A stretch of DNA of 64,000 nt from the NCBI RefSeq assembly GCF_000147815.2, contig NC_015951.1, forward strand, positions 62,001-126,000, in the 5' to 3' direction. The notes beneath the pieces are model-generated. The model had not been told where the DNA came from and made no database searches. It worked only from the letters and a program-made list of their open reading frames with translations. Positions 16,907 to 26,849 of this stretch are shown here, piece by piece (the first letter of the stretch is position 1; each line of letters begins with the position of its first letter). A program made the position numbers and the translations under genes. The DNA is from Streptomyces violaceusniger Tu 4113. GTDB taxonomy: Bacteria; Actinomycetota; Actinomycetes; Streptomycetales; Streptomycetaceae.

Positions 16907-17175
16907 GTGAACGTCGTTGCTGGAGTGCTGGAAAGCAACCACGGCCGCAGTGCCGTCGCTTTCCACGCCAGGTTGGAGGCGCTCATGGACAACGAGTGGG
17001 TACTCTCGGGGAGCGTAGGACGAACGCGAGTGGCCGGATCCAAGAGTGGGACGACGCGGGGAAGCACCGGGGCCTCTACCGGATCGTGTTCGACACCGAC
17101 CTGTACTTCACGGGGCTGGGCATGCCCCGCATGCCCCCGACCTATCCAGAGGTCACGAACACGTTCCAGGTCTAA
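16907..17175 (+). pseudogene. Relic of 5-hydroxyisourate hydrolase (transthyretin-like)
   Basis: Six bases after the NRPS stop, a GTG frame gives an N-terminal part ending HARLEALMDNEWVLSG. The C-terminal part continues in a shifted frame with RIQEWDDAGKHRGLYRIVF, then DTDLYFTGLG, and ends PPTYPEVTNTFQV with TAA at 17173-17175. This order matches the transthyretin-related HIU hydrolases of urate degradation, which end in a YPEV...F-V segment. The frame breaks near 17025-17030 and the early THVLDT-type motif is eroded, so the gene is dead. It is probably a remnant of what stood at this locus before the NRPS cluster. Confidence 0.7.
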
Positions 17176-17372
17176 GACGAGAGGGCGGAGCACCGGGTGA
17201 ACGTGACCTTCTCGGCTCATACTCGGCGGTCTTCACCGCCATGTAGGCCACAGGGACTCCTCGTCCGTCTCCGCCTCTCTGAGGCGGGCGAGGACCGGTC
17301 CGGCTAACTCCGGCGCCCATCGGGAAGGCCAATTCCCCCGCTTCGGCCAGGGGCTGCTCTGCGGCCCTCGGA

Positions 17373-18171
17373 TCACCCGCGGCCCGGGGCGTGCAGGCTG
17401 ACCAGCGCCTTGGCCTCCTCGGTAAGGATTTTCATGAGCCGGATGAACGGCAGCACCCACCGCAGGTGAGCCACCGCCTGGTCGGCGCCCCAGGTGGCGA
17501 GCGCCAGCTCGCCCAAGGTCACCAGGATGCGGCCCGTGACCAGGCGCTCGTCGTTGGCCTCCGCGTGCACGAGGGCGCGGTGCAGGACGTCGGCGACCTC
17601 ACCCGTCTCGCCTCGCCGGAACCGGCCGGAGCTCATGCTGTGCAGGGCGTAGCCCTCACCGGTGTGGTCTCCGATGAGTCGGACGATGTCGAGCACCTGG
17701 TCGAAGGCCGTCAAGGCGGCGCCGTACTCTCCGCCCTTCAGATAGGTCTGACCCAGCCGGTGCAGCACCTGGGCCTTGACACAGTGGCCCAGGCCTTTCC
17801 GGCTCAGCCAGAGGGCCTCGACGAGAAGCGGACCGGCCGCGGCCTCGTCGCCCATGTCCGGTCGGAGCTGAGCAAGGCTGTACAGCACGTAGGCCACGGC
17901 GACGGAGCGGTCACCGCCCTTGCGGGCCGCCGCGAGGGCCACCTCGTGGGTGTCGCGCCAGTCGTCAAGGCACACATGGGTCTCCAGGGATGGCACGGCG
18001 GTGACGGCTAGGGCCCCAGCGATGCTCGGCGAGCCCCACCATGACGGTCCGCCGGACGCTGGAACACAGCATCTGCGCTCCTGGGAAAATCATGGAAGAG
18101 GCTCGGCCAGGATCCGATCCACAGTCTTGTCGGGCAGTGGATAGAGGGAAGGACACGTTGGTCACTCCGGA
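17373..18171 (-). pseudogene. Detached TPR-region remnant of the SARP regulator
   Basis: The minus strand encodes a tetratricopeptide stretch (LDDWRDTHEVALAAARKGGD, then KAQVLHRLGQTYLKGGEY and so on) typical of the C-terminus of AfsR-type SARP proteins. It is out of frame with the 18172-20130 gene. In the linking 175 bp a third frame reads DRILAEPLP, then a stop where a Trp codon would fit, then FSQER, so at least one nonsense change and one or more indels separate the parts. A separate start for the 207-residue open part (17373-17996) is possible, but I see no good ribosome binding site. Confidence 0.65.
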
Positions 18172-20130
18172 TCAGGACATCACGCCCGCTCTCGCGGCAG
18201 GAAGATGACAGCCGAGCACCCGGAACAGCGCGGCCTCGCGTTCCTCCGCAGTCTCCTCGGCAGCGAGCCGTTCCCGGGCGAAGACTCGGATGAGGCTGAG
18301 CAGCCGGTACTGGCGGTCACGTCCAATCACGGTTCCGTCAGTGTCCAGCAGCTGCGCATCGGAGAGTTCGTTGATCAGTTCCCGGACCGCCGTCTCGGGG
18401 AGGCCGAGGAGCGCCATGCCAGCCCAGACGGAGAAGGGCCCCTCCTCCAGGACGGCGAGACGCCGGAGAAGCCGGCGGGCGCCCTCGCTGACGCTGTCGT
18501 ACAGGAGGGAGAGGGTGGCCCGGACGCTCACGTCGGCGTACTTGAGCTCGTCGAGCCTGCGCGTCTCGTCCTCCAGCCGCTCCACTAGTTCGGTCACCTC
18601 CCAGTGCGGCCGGGCGGCGAGCCGGGCGCCTGCGATGCGCAGCGCCAGGGGAAGATGGCCGCATAGATCGGCAAGTGCTTCCGTGGCCTCTGGCTCCGAC
18701 GCGACGCGTTCCGCGCCCGTTATGCGGCCGAGGAGTTCCGCGGACAGCTCTGGGGGGAAGGTTGTGACGTCGACGCGGACCGCTCCCGCGAGGCTGCCGA
18801 TGTGCCGCCGACTGGTGATGATCACGGCCGAGGTGGGCTTACCCGGCAGGAGCGGCCTGATCATGCTCTCGTCGGCAACGTTATCGAGGACAATCAGCAT
18901 GCGTCGTTTGGCGAGCAGCGCGCGGTACATCTCAGCCCGTTCCTCTACGCTGTCGGGTATCGCGGTGCCGGTGACGCCGAGGGCACGCAGGAAGCGTTCC
19001 AGGATCTGGGCGGAGCCGACCATGGTGCGCGCTTCACCGTGCAGGTCAGCGAAAAGCTGGCCATCGGGAAAGTTCGCGGCGACCCCGTGGGCCACGTGCA
19101 CGGCCATGGCCGTCTTGCCGACGCCCGGTTTGCCGACAATAGAGACAATAGGCACCGCGAGCGGGGGCTGCTCCTGAGAGGAGAAGAGCAGGCGTTCGCG
19201 GATGCTGGCGACCAGCTCGCCGCGTCCCGTGAAGTCGGCGATGTCGGCGGGCAGCATCTCAGGCATGCCGAGGGCGGCTGCCGTGTGAGCGCCCGGGGCA
19301 GCCGTCCCGCGCCTGCCCTTCAAGTCGAGCCGGGGGTCCGTGATGAGGATGGAGTGTTCGAGCCGTCTCAGCCGAGGATCGGGTTCCACGCCGAGTTCTT
19401 TGAGCATCCACTTCCGGGTATCGCGGTAGACCTGTAGAGCCTCCGTCTGACGGCCGGAGCGGTAGAGCGCCAGCATGAGCTGTCCGCGCAACCGTTCACG
19501 GAGCGGAAATTCGTCGATGAGTCCGATGAGATCGCCGACCAGTGCGCTGTGCCTGCCGAGGGCGAGCTCCAGCTGGAGGCACTCCTCGGTGGAGGTGATC
19601 CGCTGCTCGGTGAGCCTGCTGGCGCCGGACCGGATGACCTCGCTGACCATGCCCCCGAGGGCGGCGCCGCGCCACAGTCCGAGCGCCTGGCGGTACGTGG
19701 CGGCGGCTTCCTCCTTCTGCCCCGCGTCGCGCAGCTTGCGCGCCTCGCCGACGAGGAGACGGAAGCGGAGGGAGTCGAGGCTTTCGCCGCTCGCTCGCAC
19801 CATGTAGCCCTGGGAGTGCGTGCGGATGACGTCGTCGATGCCGTGGTTGCCGAAGAGGCGCCGCAGGGCCGAGATACTGATCTGGATCTGGGCCCGGGCT
19901 GTGGGCGGGGGCGCCTCCTCGTAAATGGCGCGGACTAGGCGGTCTAAACTGACCACCTGATTGGCCTCGAGAAGGAGGGTTGCGAGCACGGTCTGCTGGC
20001 GGACGCCGCCGAGATTCAGCGGCTTGGAGTCGACGCTCGCCTCGAACGGGCTCAAAATTCGGTACTCGACTTTATGTGGATGAGCGTGACCACCGTCGCT
20101 GCGTGCAGCTAATTTTGGCCGCTGCCCCAT
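18172..20130 (-). CDS. SARP-family regulator, BTAD plus NB-ARC, C-terminally truncated
   Basis: About 652 residues from ATG 20130, preceded by GGGGGTG; a frame extends upstream to 20241 but without family similarity. Order: winged-helix DNA-binding part (about 20-110), bacterial transcriptional activation domain (to about 270, with RSGRQTEALQVYRDTRKWM), then an NB-ARC ATPase with Walker A GKPGVGKTA, Walker B MLIVLDNV and VIITSRR. These proteins are usually pathway activators of antibiotic clusters that bind direct repeats at promoters. The normal TPR C-terminus (to about 950 residues) is cut off at the stop at 18172, and its remains lie at 17373-18171. It may still bind DNA but lose its sensing domain. 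Confidence 0.88.
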   Translation of the reverse strand: MGQRPKLAARSDGGHAHPHKVEYRILSPFEASVDSKPLNLGGVRQQTVLATLLLEANQVVSLDRLVRAIYEEAPPPTARAQIQISISALRRLFGNHGIDDVIRTHSQGYMVRASGESLDSLRFRLLVGEARKLRDAGQKEEAAATYRQALGLWRGAALGGMVSEVIRSGASRLTEQRITSTEECLQLELALGRHSALVGDLIGLIDEFPLRERLRGQLMLALYRSGRQTEALQVYRDTRKWMLKELGVEPDPRLRRLEHSILITDPRLDLKGRRGTAAPGAHTAAALGMPEMLPADIADFTGRGELVASIRERLLFSSQEQPPLAVPIVSIVGKPGVGKTAMAVHVAHGVAANFPDGQLFADLHGEARTMVGSAQILERFLRALGVTGTAIPDSVEERAEMYRALLAKRRMLIVLDNVADESMIRPLLPGKPTSAVIITSRRHIGSLAGAVRVDVTTFPPELSAELLGRITGAERVASEPEATEALADLCGHLPLALRIAGARLAARPHWEVTELVERLEDETRRLDELKYADVSVRATLSLLYDSVSEGARRLLRRLAVLEEGPFSVWAGMALLGLPETAVRELINELSDAQLLDTDGTVIGRDRQYRLLSLIRVFARERLAAEETAEEREAALFRVLGCHLPAARAGVMS

Positions 20131-20645
20131 GTTTTCACCCCCAGACATTCGCGCCTGTCGCCGGAAAACCAGGGGCCCCTGGGGGGCTGTTACCTCACTT
20201 TTGTCGATACTTGTCCCGTAGGTAATGGGCTGCTGAGGCATGTGAATCTCTCCAAGCTAGCGGGACAACTACTGCAATGAGACCTGCACAGTCCGCACCT
20301 TCAGTAAAACGAGCACCATAGGCCTTGCAATGAGGAGCCGCAACCGAATCGCTACGTTCATCCTGGTGCGCCGGATGGTGCAGCAAACTCGCGGTGAGAG
20401 CGACCACCAAGGATACGGGGATATGGTCAAGGGCATACGTCGAAGACGTTGGCAGTCAGTTCAGAGGCTATGAGGACGGCGTCGCCGATAAGTCCGTGAT
20501 TTGGATGCCAATGCTCTGCGAGCATATCCCCGGTATGTGTACGGGCGGTGCTGATCGGCAGGAGGTGGTCCGTCAGGTCAGCAGTGACAGCATGAAATAA
20601 CACGGGAATCCGTAGGTAGAAGTGAGTTCTTCTGCCCGACCTACG
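20131..20645. other. Intergenic, no gene seen
   Basis: About 500 bp upstream of the SARP gene. Short open frames occur on both strands, but none shows a ribosome binding site or recognisable motif. It presumably holds the SARP promoter. Confidence 0.4.
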
Positions 20646-21086
20646 TCACGCACTGCAGGGAGTACCCACAGAACGTCGAGCCGGGAACCGCTGCGGATTG
20701 AAGAACGGTGTATCAAGCTCATGCGGCCATTTCACCTGATGGCACCGGAGCTGTTTGAGGGCGATGGCAGTATTCTCTGCGATCAGACTCATGTCGGCAT
20801 CCCTGGTCACTGCGACAGCGATGTATGCGTGGCTGCCAGCCGCGAACAGATACAGACAGGTATCCTCGAACTGAATCGAAGTCTGCTTCCAGGAGGACCC
20901 CTCTGCGGAGCACAGGGCAGACGCATGCCGACTGGCAGCCTGTATAGACGACAGTGCAGCGGCAACTCGCTCTGCCGTGTGTGTAGCAATTCCGTCCGAG
21001 CTCGACAGGCTGCCGCCATCCGCAGACAGCAACAATGCATGAAGAGCCCCAGGAGTGCGAGCGAGCTGGTCCAAGGGTGGGCTCAT
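20646..21086 (-). CDS. Orphan roadblock/LC7-domain protein (CvnB-like)
   Basis: 146 residues from ATG 21086, chosen because GGAGG lies 8 nt upstream. The pattern TPGALHALLLSADGGSLSSS, then TAERVAAALSSIQAASRH, then SIQFEDTCLYLFAAGSHAYI matches the roadblock/LC7 domain of CvnB proteins. In conservons CvnB sits with a sensor-like protein (CvnA), a DUF742 protein (CvnC) and a small GTPase (CvnD) at the membrane. None of those partners is present here, so it is an orphan. The C-terminal 30 residues do not look conserved. A regulatory role through partners elsewhere is plausible but unproven. Confidence 0.72.
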   Translation of the reverse strand: MSPPLDQLARTPGALHALLLSADGGSLSSSDGIATHTAERVAAALSSIQAASRHASALCSAEGSSWKQTSIQFEDTCLYLFAAGSHAYIAVAVTRDADMSLIAENTAIALKQLRCHQVKWPHELDTPFFNPQRFPARRSVGTPCSA

Positions 21087-21843
21087 GAGGACATCCTCCA
21101 TTCATTGGAGCGGACACAAGCATGCGAAAAAGGTCAGGATCCAAGGGAGCAAGGAACTGCTGTCGCCCGGGATTGCTAGAAATCTGCACTGAGCGGAGAG
21201 ACTGATGCGGACGCGCGGCCAGGGAGAGACATCACGTGCCAGTTCCTCGAACGTGAGACTGCCCATCATGGCGATCCCGAGAACGCGTATTACATCGCAG
21301 ATGAGGAAGGGCACCTTGGTAGTCACAGCGGCAGCACTGCCCCCACTGGGCTTAATAAGTAGACACGCTCTACGATCGATCTGTTGGCAGTAGCACTGCA
21401 CCGTGGCGTCAGGGCCGCGAGGGTGGGTGGCGCGCGCCAGCAGCCCCGAGGCTCAGCATGATCGACAACCGCGTATACCGCTGATTCACCGCATTCTCGA
21501 CTGCCGCGTCGCGGGCGCTTGGCGTTCTTGAAGCCAACGCCCTGCCTGCTGGGCTGGGCGGTGAAGCGGTGCGACTGTGTGGCGAGGCAGACGACAGCTG
21601 CCGAACCCGCCGACAGGCACCCCAGTAGTGCGTCCGTCATCGGATCCTCAAGCTTGGTCGGCAACGAGTTGGCACATGTTAGGGCGGCCGCCGTAATCTC
21701 CCGGTGACCAGCTTCCCCCACTCTTCAGCATCCCGCGGGCTGAGAAAAGCGTTTCGCTGTTGCCTGAATGACGAAACACTGGCGGGGAGCGAAGAGTTAA
21801 CGTCAGACTCCCGAACGGAGAGGCCATCTCAAGAGGGGACCGC
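21087..21843. other. Intergenic, no convincing gene
   Basis: About 750 bp. An open frame at 21323-21721 (minus) and one at 21102-21401 (minus) have no recognisable motif and weak starts, so I do not call them. The A+T-richer stretch just before 21844 probably contains the nucleoside hydrolase promoter. Confidence 0.35.
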
Positions 21844-22824
21844 ATGCCGCCTACCACTTCCACACATCTGTCCGTTGTCATCGATACGGACCCTGGGGTA
21901 GATGACACCTGGGCGATCCTGTTCCTAGCTGCTCAGCCGGACGTCGAGATCGTCGCAATCGGAGCAGCGCATGGCAATGTGCCCGCTGCCATGGCGGCGG
22001 CCAATGCCTTACGCGTGCTCGACGTCGCCGGCCTGGACCACGTACCGGTTGCCGTCGGGCATCCAACCCCCCTCCAGCAGCCCTTGCAGACAGCCGAGTT
22101 CGTGCATGGAGACGATGGGCTCGGTGGCAAGGCTGGCCCCCCGTCACCGCGCCAGGCCAGCACGGAATCATCAGCGGAACAGCTTGTGCGCCTGGCCAGG
22201 CAACGGTCAGGAGAACTGACATTGCTCGCCCTGGCACCGCTGACCAACGTCGCCCTCGCGCTTCGCATGGAGCCGAATCTCCCTAGGCTTCTACGCCGTG
22301 TGGTGTTCATGGGCGGCGCGTTCCGCGTGCCAGGCAACATCACTGCCTGGGCCGATGCGAACACCGCTCATGATCCGGAAGCGGCCGAGGAGGTTCTGCG
22401 TGCGGGGTTCGAGCTGACCATGGTGCCGATGGACATAACCGTGCACGCATGGGTTGACGAAGACTGGCTGAAGCGCATCGCGGATGCCGACACCCCTGCG
22501 GCCCGCTTCGCATCATCCGTGCTCGACACCTATCTCGCTATCTACAGTGACGCTCACAACACCGTCGGCTGCCTCATGCACGACCCCATCGCTGCAGCCA
22601 TCATGGTTGATGAGTCATTGGCCACCTACAAGGAGCGGCAGGTCGTGGTCGAGCTCGCGGGGCATGCGCGTGGCGCCACACTGGTCGACGAACGGAAATT
22701 CAGCATCCTCCAAGGGGGCATCCCCGACCAGCGACCGCCCGTGCGGATAGCCGCCACAGTGGATGCCCCCACCGCTATGGACCGCGTGCACCGGGCTCTG
22801 CTCATCCCTGAGGCTAGTCAGTAA
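21844..22824 (+). CDS. Nucleoside hydrolase (inosine-uridine preferring type)
   Basis: 326 residues. The N-terminal VVIDTDPGVDDTWAI is the calcium-binding DTDPGxDD signature of nucleoside hydrolases. LLALAPLTNVALAL, VVFMGGAF and the later HDPIAAA are also conserved family segments that line the ribose pocket. The enzyme splits the N-glycosidic bond of purine or pyrimidine ribonucleosides in the cytoplasm. It stands alone on the plus strand and its 3' end overlaps the convergent regulator gene by 11 bp. The exact nucleoside preference is not readable. Confidence 0.92.
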   Translation: MPPTTSTHLSVVIDTDPGVDDTWAILFLAAQPDVEIVAIGAAHGNVPAAMAAANALRVLDVAGLDHVPVAVGHPTPLQQPLQTAEFVHGDDGLGGKAGPPSPRQASTESSAEQLVRLARQRSGELTLLALAPLTNVALALRMEPNLPRLLRRVVFMGGAFRVPGNITAWADANTAHDPEAAEEVLRAGFELTMVPMDITVHAWVDEDWLKRIADADTPAARFASSVLDTYLAIYSDAHNTVGCLMHDPIAAAIMVDESLATYKERQVVVELAGHARGATLVDERKFSILQGGIPDQRPPVRIAATVDAPTAMDRVHRALLIPEASQ

Positions 22825-25072
22825 CCGAAAGCGTTCCGGCCTGAGGCCATGCAGCCAGCCGGTCTCGCAGTCGCGCAGCTCGAGGATCGCCAAGCTGGTC
22901 GAACAGTCTCCACGCCCGCTCGCACGCCTTCCGCGCCTCTTCCCACCGGGATAGCTCCTCGAGGAGTTGAGCGCGGAGGTCGTGCGCGGCAGCCTGCCCC
23001 CAGTCGTTGCTGCCCTGGTAGTGGCACTCGGCGCTTCGATCTAGACATTGCACTGCCTGCACCAGTGCGCCGTGCTGCTGGTGCAGATGAGCGCGTCGCT
23101 CCCAGAACATCCCCTCGCCGAAGAGGTCGCCCATCCGGCGGTGCAGCTCCAGCCCCTCCTTGAACCCGGCTTCCGAGGCCGCAGCGTTTCCCAGCAGCCC
23201 GTCGGCTTCGGCGAGACTGCATCGCGCCACGGCTTCCCCGTGCAGGTCCCCGGTCTGCCGGAAGGCATTCAGAGCCTGGCTGAAGTACGCGTGTGCCAGC
23301 GGCGTTTCTTTTCGGTCGGCGGCGATGAACCCCAAGGCTTCGAGGCACCAGGCCTGGCCCTGCCGGTCACCGTTGCGGCGGCGCAGCGTCAGGGCCTGTG
23401 TGACATGCTGTTCCGCTCGGTCGTAGTCCCCGGACTGACGGTATGCCTCTCCGAGATTCATCTCGACCCAGGCCTGGTCGCCGGGGCGGCCGTACGTCGC
23501 TGCCGCCTCTAGTCCGATCGTGTGGCTGGAGATCCACATGCTCCAGGGCTTGCGCAATAGCAACCAGTTCCACAGCCGCACTGGGATGTGCCACGCCTCT
23601 GGAAGTCGGTACCGTGCGGCGAGTCGGACCATCGGGACAGCTGAGTCCCGCACCTCCTCATCTAGCCAGGCTCGTGCTTCTTCCGCCGCGGTATCGCTGG
23701 TAAAAGTCAGCGGGATGACTCCAGCGGGGGGCGGTTCTAGCAGTGGGACTTCCCGTTGCGGGGCCAAAGCAATGTTGGCGGCATCTACGCTGAGCGTGTA
23801 CCACGACGTCAGCCGGTGGGCCGCAGCTACCCGTTCGGTCTGTGATTCCTCAACTGCGGCCCGATCGGCCGCATAATTGCGCAGCAGATCGTGCGTCCAG
23901 TACCGGTCCAGTCCGGTCTCCTCCACCAGGTGGACAGCCACCAGTTCATCCAGAAGAACCCGAGTGCGGGCCAGCGGGTACCCGGCCAAGGCTGCTGCAG
24001 CGGCTGCGCTAATGCGCGCGCCGGGGTAGAGGCCCAGCAGTCTGAACATCCGTGCTGTATCTTCGTCCAGCGCTTGGTAGGACAGGTCGAACACTTTGCG
24101 CACGGTCAGGTCGTCGTCGTCGCGGTCAGCCAGCACATCAAGGCGGTCCTCACTGGACAGCTCGTCGGCTACATGCGATATCGGCCAATGGAGATGAGTC
24201 GCCAGCCGTTCTGCCGTGATCCGCAGGGCCAACGGCAGATGCGCGCACCGGAGCGCCACCGCCCGGGCCGCGTCGTACTCGTCGTCCACCCGCTTCCCTC
24301 CGACAACCCCGCGGAGCAACTCGAGCGACTCTTGGTTCTCCATCGGGGCGAGGGACAGACGCCGGGCTCCGGCTGTGACGCCCAGCCCGGTCAGACGTCG
24401 CCGACTGGTCACTATTACGGCGCAGGAAGGAGCCCCCATCAGCAGCGGCTTGACCTGCTGCGAGTCGACTGCATTGTCTAGCACAACAAGGACATGCCGG
24501 TCGGCCATCACAGTACGGAACAGCGCGGACCTTGCTTCAAGCTCGTCAGGCACGGACTCCGTTCCCAGGGCAGCTAGGAAGCCCTCAAGTACCTGCATAG
24601 GATCAGCTGGGCGACCTTGGTGGGAGTGTCCTTGGAGGTCGGTAAAAAGCACCCCCCCGGGAAAGCGGCTGGCTACACGATGTGCCCACTGGATGGTCAG
24701 CGCGCTCTTGCCCACGCCGGGAGGCCCGTCGATCGCCACCGTCAGGGCCGTGCCAGCCCGCTCGGCCTTCGCGAGAGCGTCATCGAGCCCACGTAACGCA
24801 TCGGCGCGGCCGACGAAGCCCGCATCGGCAGACGGTAACTGGGCCGGAAGTAATCGGACACGGGCCTCCAGCCGAGCTAGCTCCAGCAGCTTGCCGCGCG
24901 CTGACAGAGCGTCATCGCAGCTACGAGCTAATGCCAAAGTGGGCGCAGCTTGCCCTCGTTCTATCCTGCTGAGCCATCCCGGGCTGTAATGCACTATGCG
25001 CGCAAACTGACGCAGCGACAGGCCTCGCTGAGATCGAAGGTGGCGCAAAGCGGCGTTGAACTGTCCAGGCAT
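22814..25072 (-). CDS. HTH (XRE) - NB-ARC - TPR transcriptional regulator
   Basis: 752 residues. Residues 1-65 form a Cro/CI-type helix-turn-helix (LRSQRGLSLRQFARIVHYSP, then WLSRIERGQAAPTL). An NB-ARC ATPase follows, with Walker A IDGPPGVGKSALT near residue 115, VLVVLDNAVD as Walker B, and CAVIVTSRRRL. The C-terminal 280 residues are helical TPR-type repeats (LGEAYRQSGDYDRAEQHVTQ and similar). This is the actinobacterial STAND-type regulator architecture: ligand sensing by TPR, ATP-dependent switch, DNA binding by HTH. It is convergent with the nucleoside hydrolase. Its target is unknown. Confidence 0.92.
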   Translation of the reverse strand: MPGQFNAALRHLRSQRGLSLRQFARIVHYSPGWLSRIERGQAAPTLALARSCDDALSARGKLLELARLEARVRLLPAQLPSADAGFVGRADALRGLDDALAKAERAGTALTVAIDGPPGVGKSALTIQWAHRVASRFPGGVLFTDLQGHSHQGRPADPMQVLEGFLAALGTESVPDELEARSALFRTVMADRHVLVVLDNAVDSQQVKPLLMGAPSCAVIVTSRRRLTGLGVTAGARRLSLAPMENQESLELLRGVVGGKRVDDEYDAARAVALRCAHLPLALRITAERLATHLHWPISHVADELSSEDRLDVLADRDDDDLTVRKVFDLSYQALDEDTARMFRLLGLYPGARISAAAAAALAGYPLARTRVLLDELVAVHLVEETGLDRYWTHDLLRNYAADRAAVEESQTERVAAAHRLTSWYTLSVDAANIALAPQREVPLLEPPPAGVIPLTFTSDTAAEEARAWLDEEVRDSAVPMVRLAARYRLPEAWHIPVRLWNWLLLRKPWSMWISSHTIGLEAAATYGRPGDQAWVEMNLGEAYRQSGDYDRAEQHVTQALTLRRRNGDRQGQAWCLEALGFIAADRKETPLAHAYFSQALNAFRQTGDLHGEAVARCSLAEADGLLGNAAASEAGFKEGLELHRRMGDLFGEGMFWERRAHLHQQHGALVQAVQCLDRSAECHYQGSNDWGQAAAHDLRAQLLEELSRWEEARKACERAWRLFDQLGDPRAARLRDRLAAWPQAGTLSVTD

Positions 25073-25144
25073 GGCGAATATTCCTCTCTTGGTACATTCC
25101 TCACTCCAGCATCGTTGCCTTCGACAGAGCCCTGAAGGGCGATC

Positions 25145-25740
25145 TCACCGAACCTGCCGTGTCGACCGCCGGATGGCCACATGGATGCAGGACTCGACCT
25201 CCGGGCACGGCTTGATGCCGGGACCAGGTCCCCAGCGACTTGTGGCAACGATCCTGGGAGCGAGAACGGCCAGGCTCGCACGGTCGAGGAGCCCTACGAT
25301 TGGTGGCCTTGCCGCGACGGCGACGTTGACGACGCCTTCGGCGTACATGCGCGTCAAGGTCTCGACCGGGCGGTGGTCGTCGTAGTCGTAGGTGCCCCTG
25401 GCTGAGGGCGACGTAGTTGCCCGACGGCAGCGCGCATGCCAGCCGCTCGATAAACCCTGCCGAATCGGCACCGTCGGGTACGACGAGGAACACCGACGCC
25501 AGCAGTAGCCCAATCGGCGCATCGAAGTCGATAAGGTCCCGCATCACATTGACCCCCAAGATGGAGCCGGGTTCGTGAAAATCGGCGGCGAGGTGGCCAG
25601 CCCGGTCGTCGACAGCGAACGAAGCCCGCTGATTCGCAGTGATCATTGCTAATTGATCGACGTAGCCAACGCGGCAGCCTGGATCTGCGGCCTGCGCAAC
25701 GTCGTGTCGGCCAGACTCAGATCGCCAGGCCAGCTATCTC
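25145..25740 (-). pseudogene. Relic of an S-adenosyl-methionine methyltransferase (DUF574 / PF04672 type)
   Basis: Fragments in several frames match this actinobacterial methyltransferase family. HDVAQAADPGCRVGYVD lies near 25640-25710 (the family has HEVAQ...YVDNDP). Next comes DLIDFDAPIGLLLASVFLVV with a VPDGADS stretch near 25480-25540. The C-terminal part continues in another frame as GTYDYDDHRPVETLTRMYAE. The YVDNDP loop is altered to YVDQLA and the N-terminal glycine-rich SAM loop is unreadable, so the gene is inactive. Confidence 0.6.
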
Positions 25741-25800
25741 TCCTGTCCCCCAGCAAGCGCGCGTGCAGCTGCGCCCCATGCACGTGCATGCTGATGTCGG

Positions 25801-26340
25801 TCATGCTGCTGCTCTCCAGTGATCACGCATCCGCTCTAGTAGTCGTTGTGTCTCGTCACCGCGCGGAGTGGCCTGCGCGGCTGTCTGATTCAGAACCGCT
25901 GTGTAGGCCGCGGCCGTTGGCTTGTCTACGAAGGCGAGTCTCTCTAGATGCTGCACGCAGACGATTGGGTTGGCCCCGACGAGATGCCGCCGCTGTGCAG
26001 GTGGGCCGGCGCGGCACACCCCCACGGGTTCGCGGTGCTCGCAAGGGCTGCGAGACGATTCCGCCCCCGACAATGCCCCTCCCATGTCCAGCAAGGTCCA
26101 CCAAATCGCCTGCAACAGCTACTGGGCCACTCGACCGCCAGCTTCACATGAGTCCATAGGACGAGCCGGGGCCGTGACCCAGGAGGTCCGTCCCGCCGCA
26201 TCGGCTCGCCAGACCGCATACGGCGGCTAGAAGCCGATCACGGTGCTCGGTCAGAACTGCGAGCTGGTACGCCTGATTAATCTCAGCTACGGTCAACAGG
26301 TGAACAATCTGCCACGCTACGTAGCGAGGCGTCAACTAGC
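25801..26340 (-). pseudogene. Degenerate sequence, possible remnant of a DUF5753 (Scr1-family) regulator
   Basis: No intact gene. A minus-strand segment at 25801-26000 ends with NPIVCVQHLERLAFVDKPTA followed by AAYTAVLNQ and a QRLLERMRDHW tail, which resembles the C-terminus of DUF5753 proteins that follow XRE helix-turn-helix domains in Streptomyces. Further up (26144-26335) only an unassigned helical fragment is seen. The match is weak. Confidence 0.3.
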
Positions 26341-26367
26341 GTTAATCAGTTGGGGGGTCGTTCGCCG

Positions 26368-26790
26368 ATGGACACGTTCAGTGAGCGCCTGAACAGGCTC
26401 TTTGAGGTGGTGCACCCTCAAGATCGAGGCCCATACTCGAACCAGGAAGTTGCCAAGCTACTGCACGAGCGCGGCGGTCCGACCCTCTCCCACGTCTACT
26501 TGTGGCAGTTGCGTACCGGCCGGCGCGACAACCCCACCAGGCGGCACCTGGAGGCACTTGCCGAGTTCTTCGGCGTACCTGTGGCCTACTTTTTCGACGA
26601 CGGCATCGCGCTCCAGGTCGAGTCCGCGATCGCCCTGTGGCAAGGCCTCAGGAACAACCAGCAAGTCCAGAAGATCGCCATGCGAGCGGCCCATCTGACC
26701 CCCGAAGGCCAGGCTGCCGTTCTCGGGGTGGTGGAGCAGATCTTGAGAGAAGCCTCCGCCACGGCACCCATGGATGGTGACGACGACTGA
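26368..26790 (+). CDS. XRE-family transcriptional regulator
   Basis: 140 residues from ATG 26368, with a GGGGGG run about 10 nt upstream; a TTG at 26350 gives a slightly longer option. The helix-turn-helix covers YSNQEVAKLLHERGGPTLSH and VYLWQLRTGRRDNPTRRHLE, followed by LAEFFGVPVAYFFDD, typical of Streptomyces XRE regulators. It is the first gene of a same-strand cassette with an IrrE-like protease, a membrane protein and an FAD enzyme, and probably represses it. IrrE-type proteases often cleave such XRE repressors, which would make genes 1 and 2 a switch (family knowledge applied to this context). Confidence 0.85.
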   Translation: MDTFSERLNRLFEVVHPQDRGPYSNQEVAKLLHERGGPTLSHVYLWQLRTGRRDNPTRRHLEALAEFFGVPVAYFFDDGIALQVESAIALWQGLRNNQQVQKIAMRAAHLTPEGQAAVLGVVEQILREASATAPMDGDDD

Positions 26791-26849
26791 GCGGGCAGCG
26801 CAACCGCACCGGCACACCGGCGTGACCGTTCAGCAATGGTATCGGGATC

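Noticed and set aside
21323..21721. 132-codon minus-strand open frame
   Set aside because: No recognisable domain, atypical Cys/Arg-rich composition and weak start; left as intergenic.
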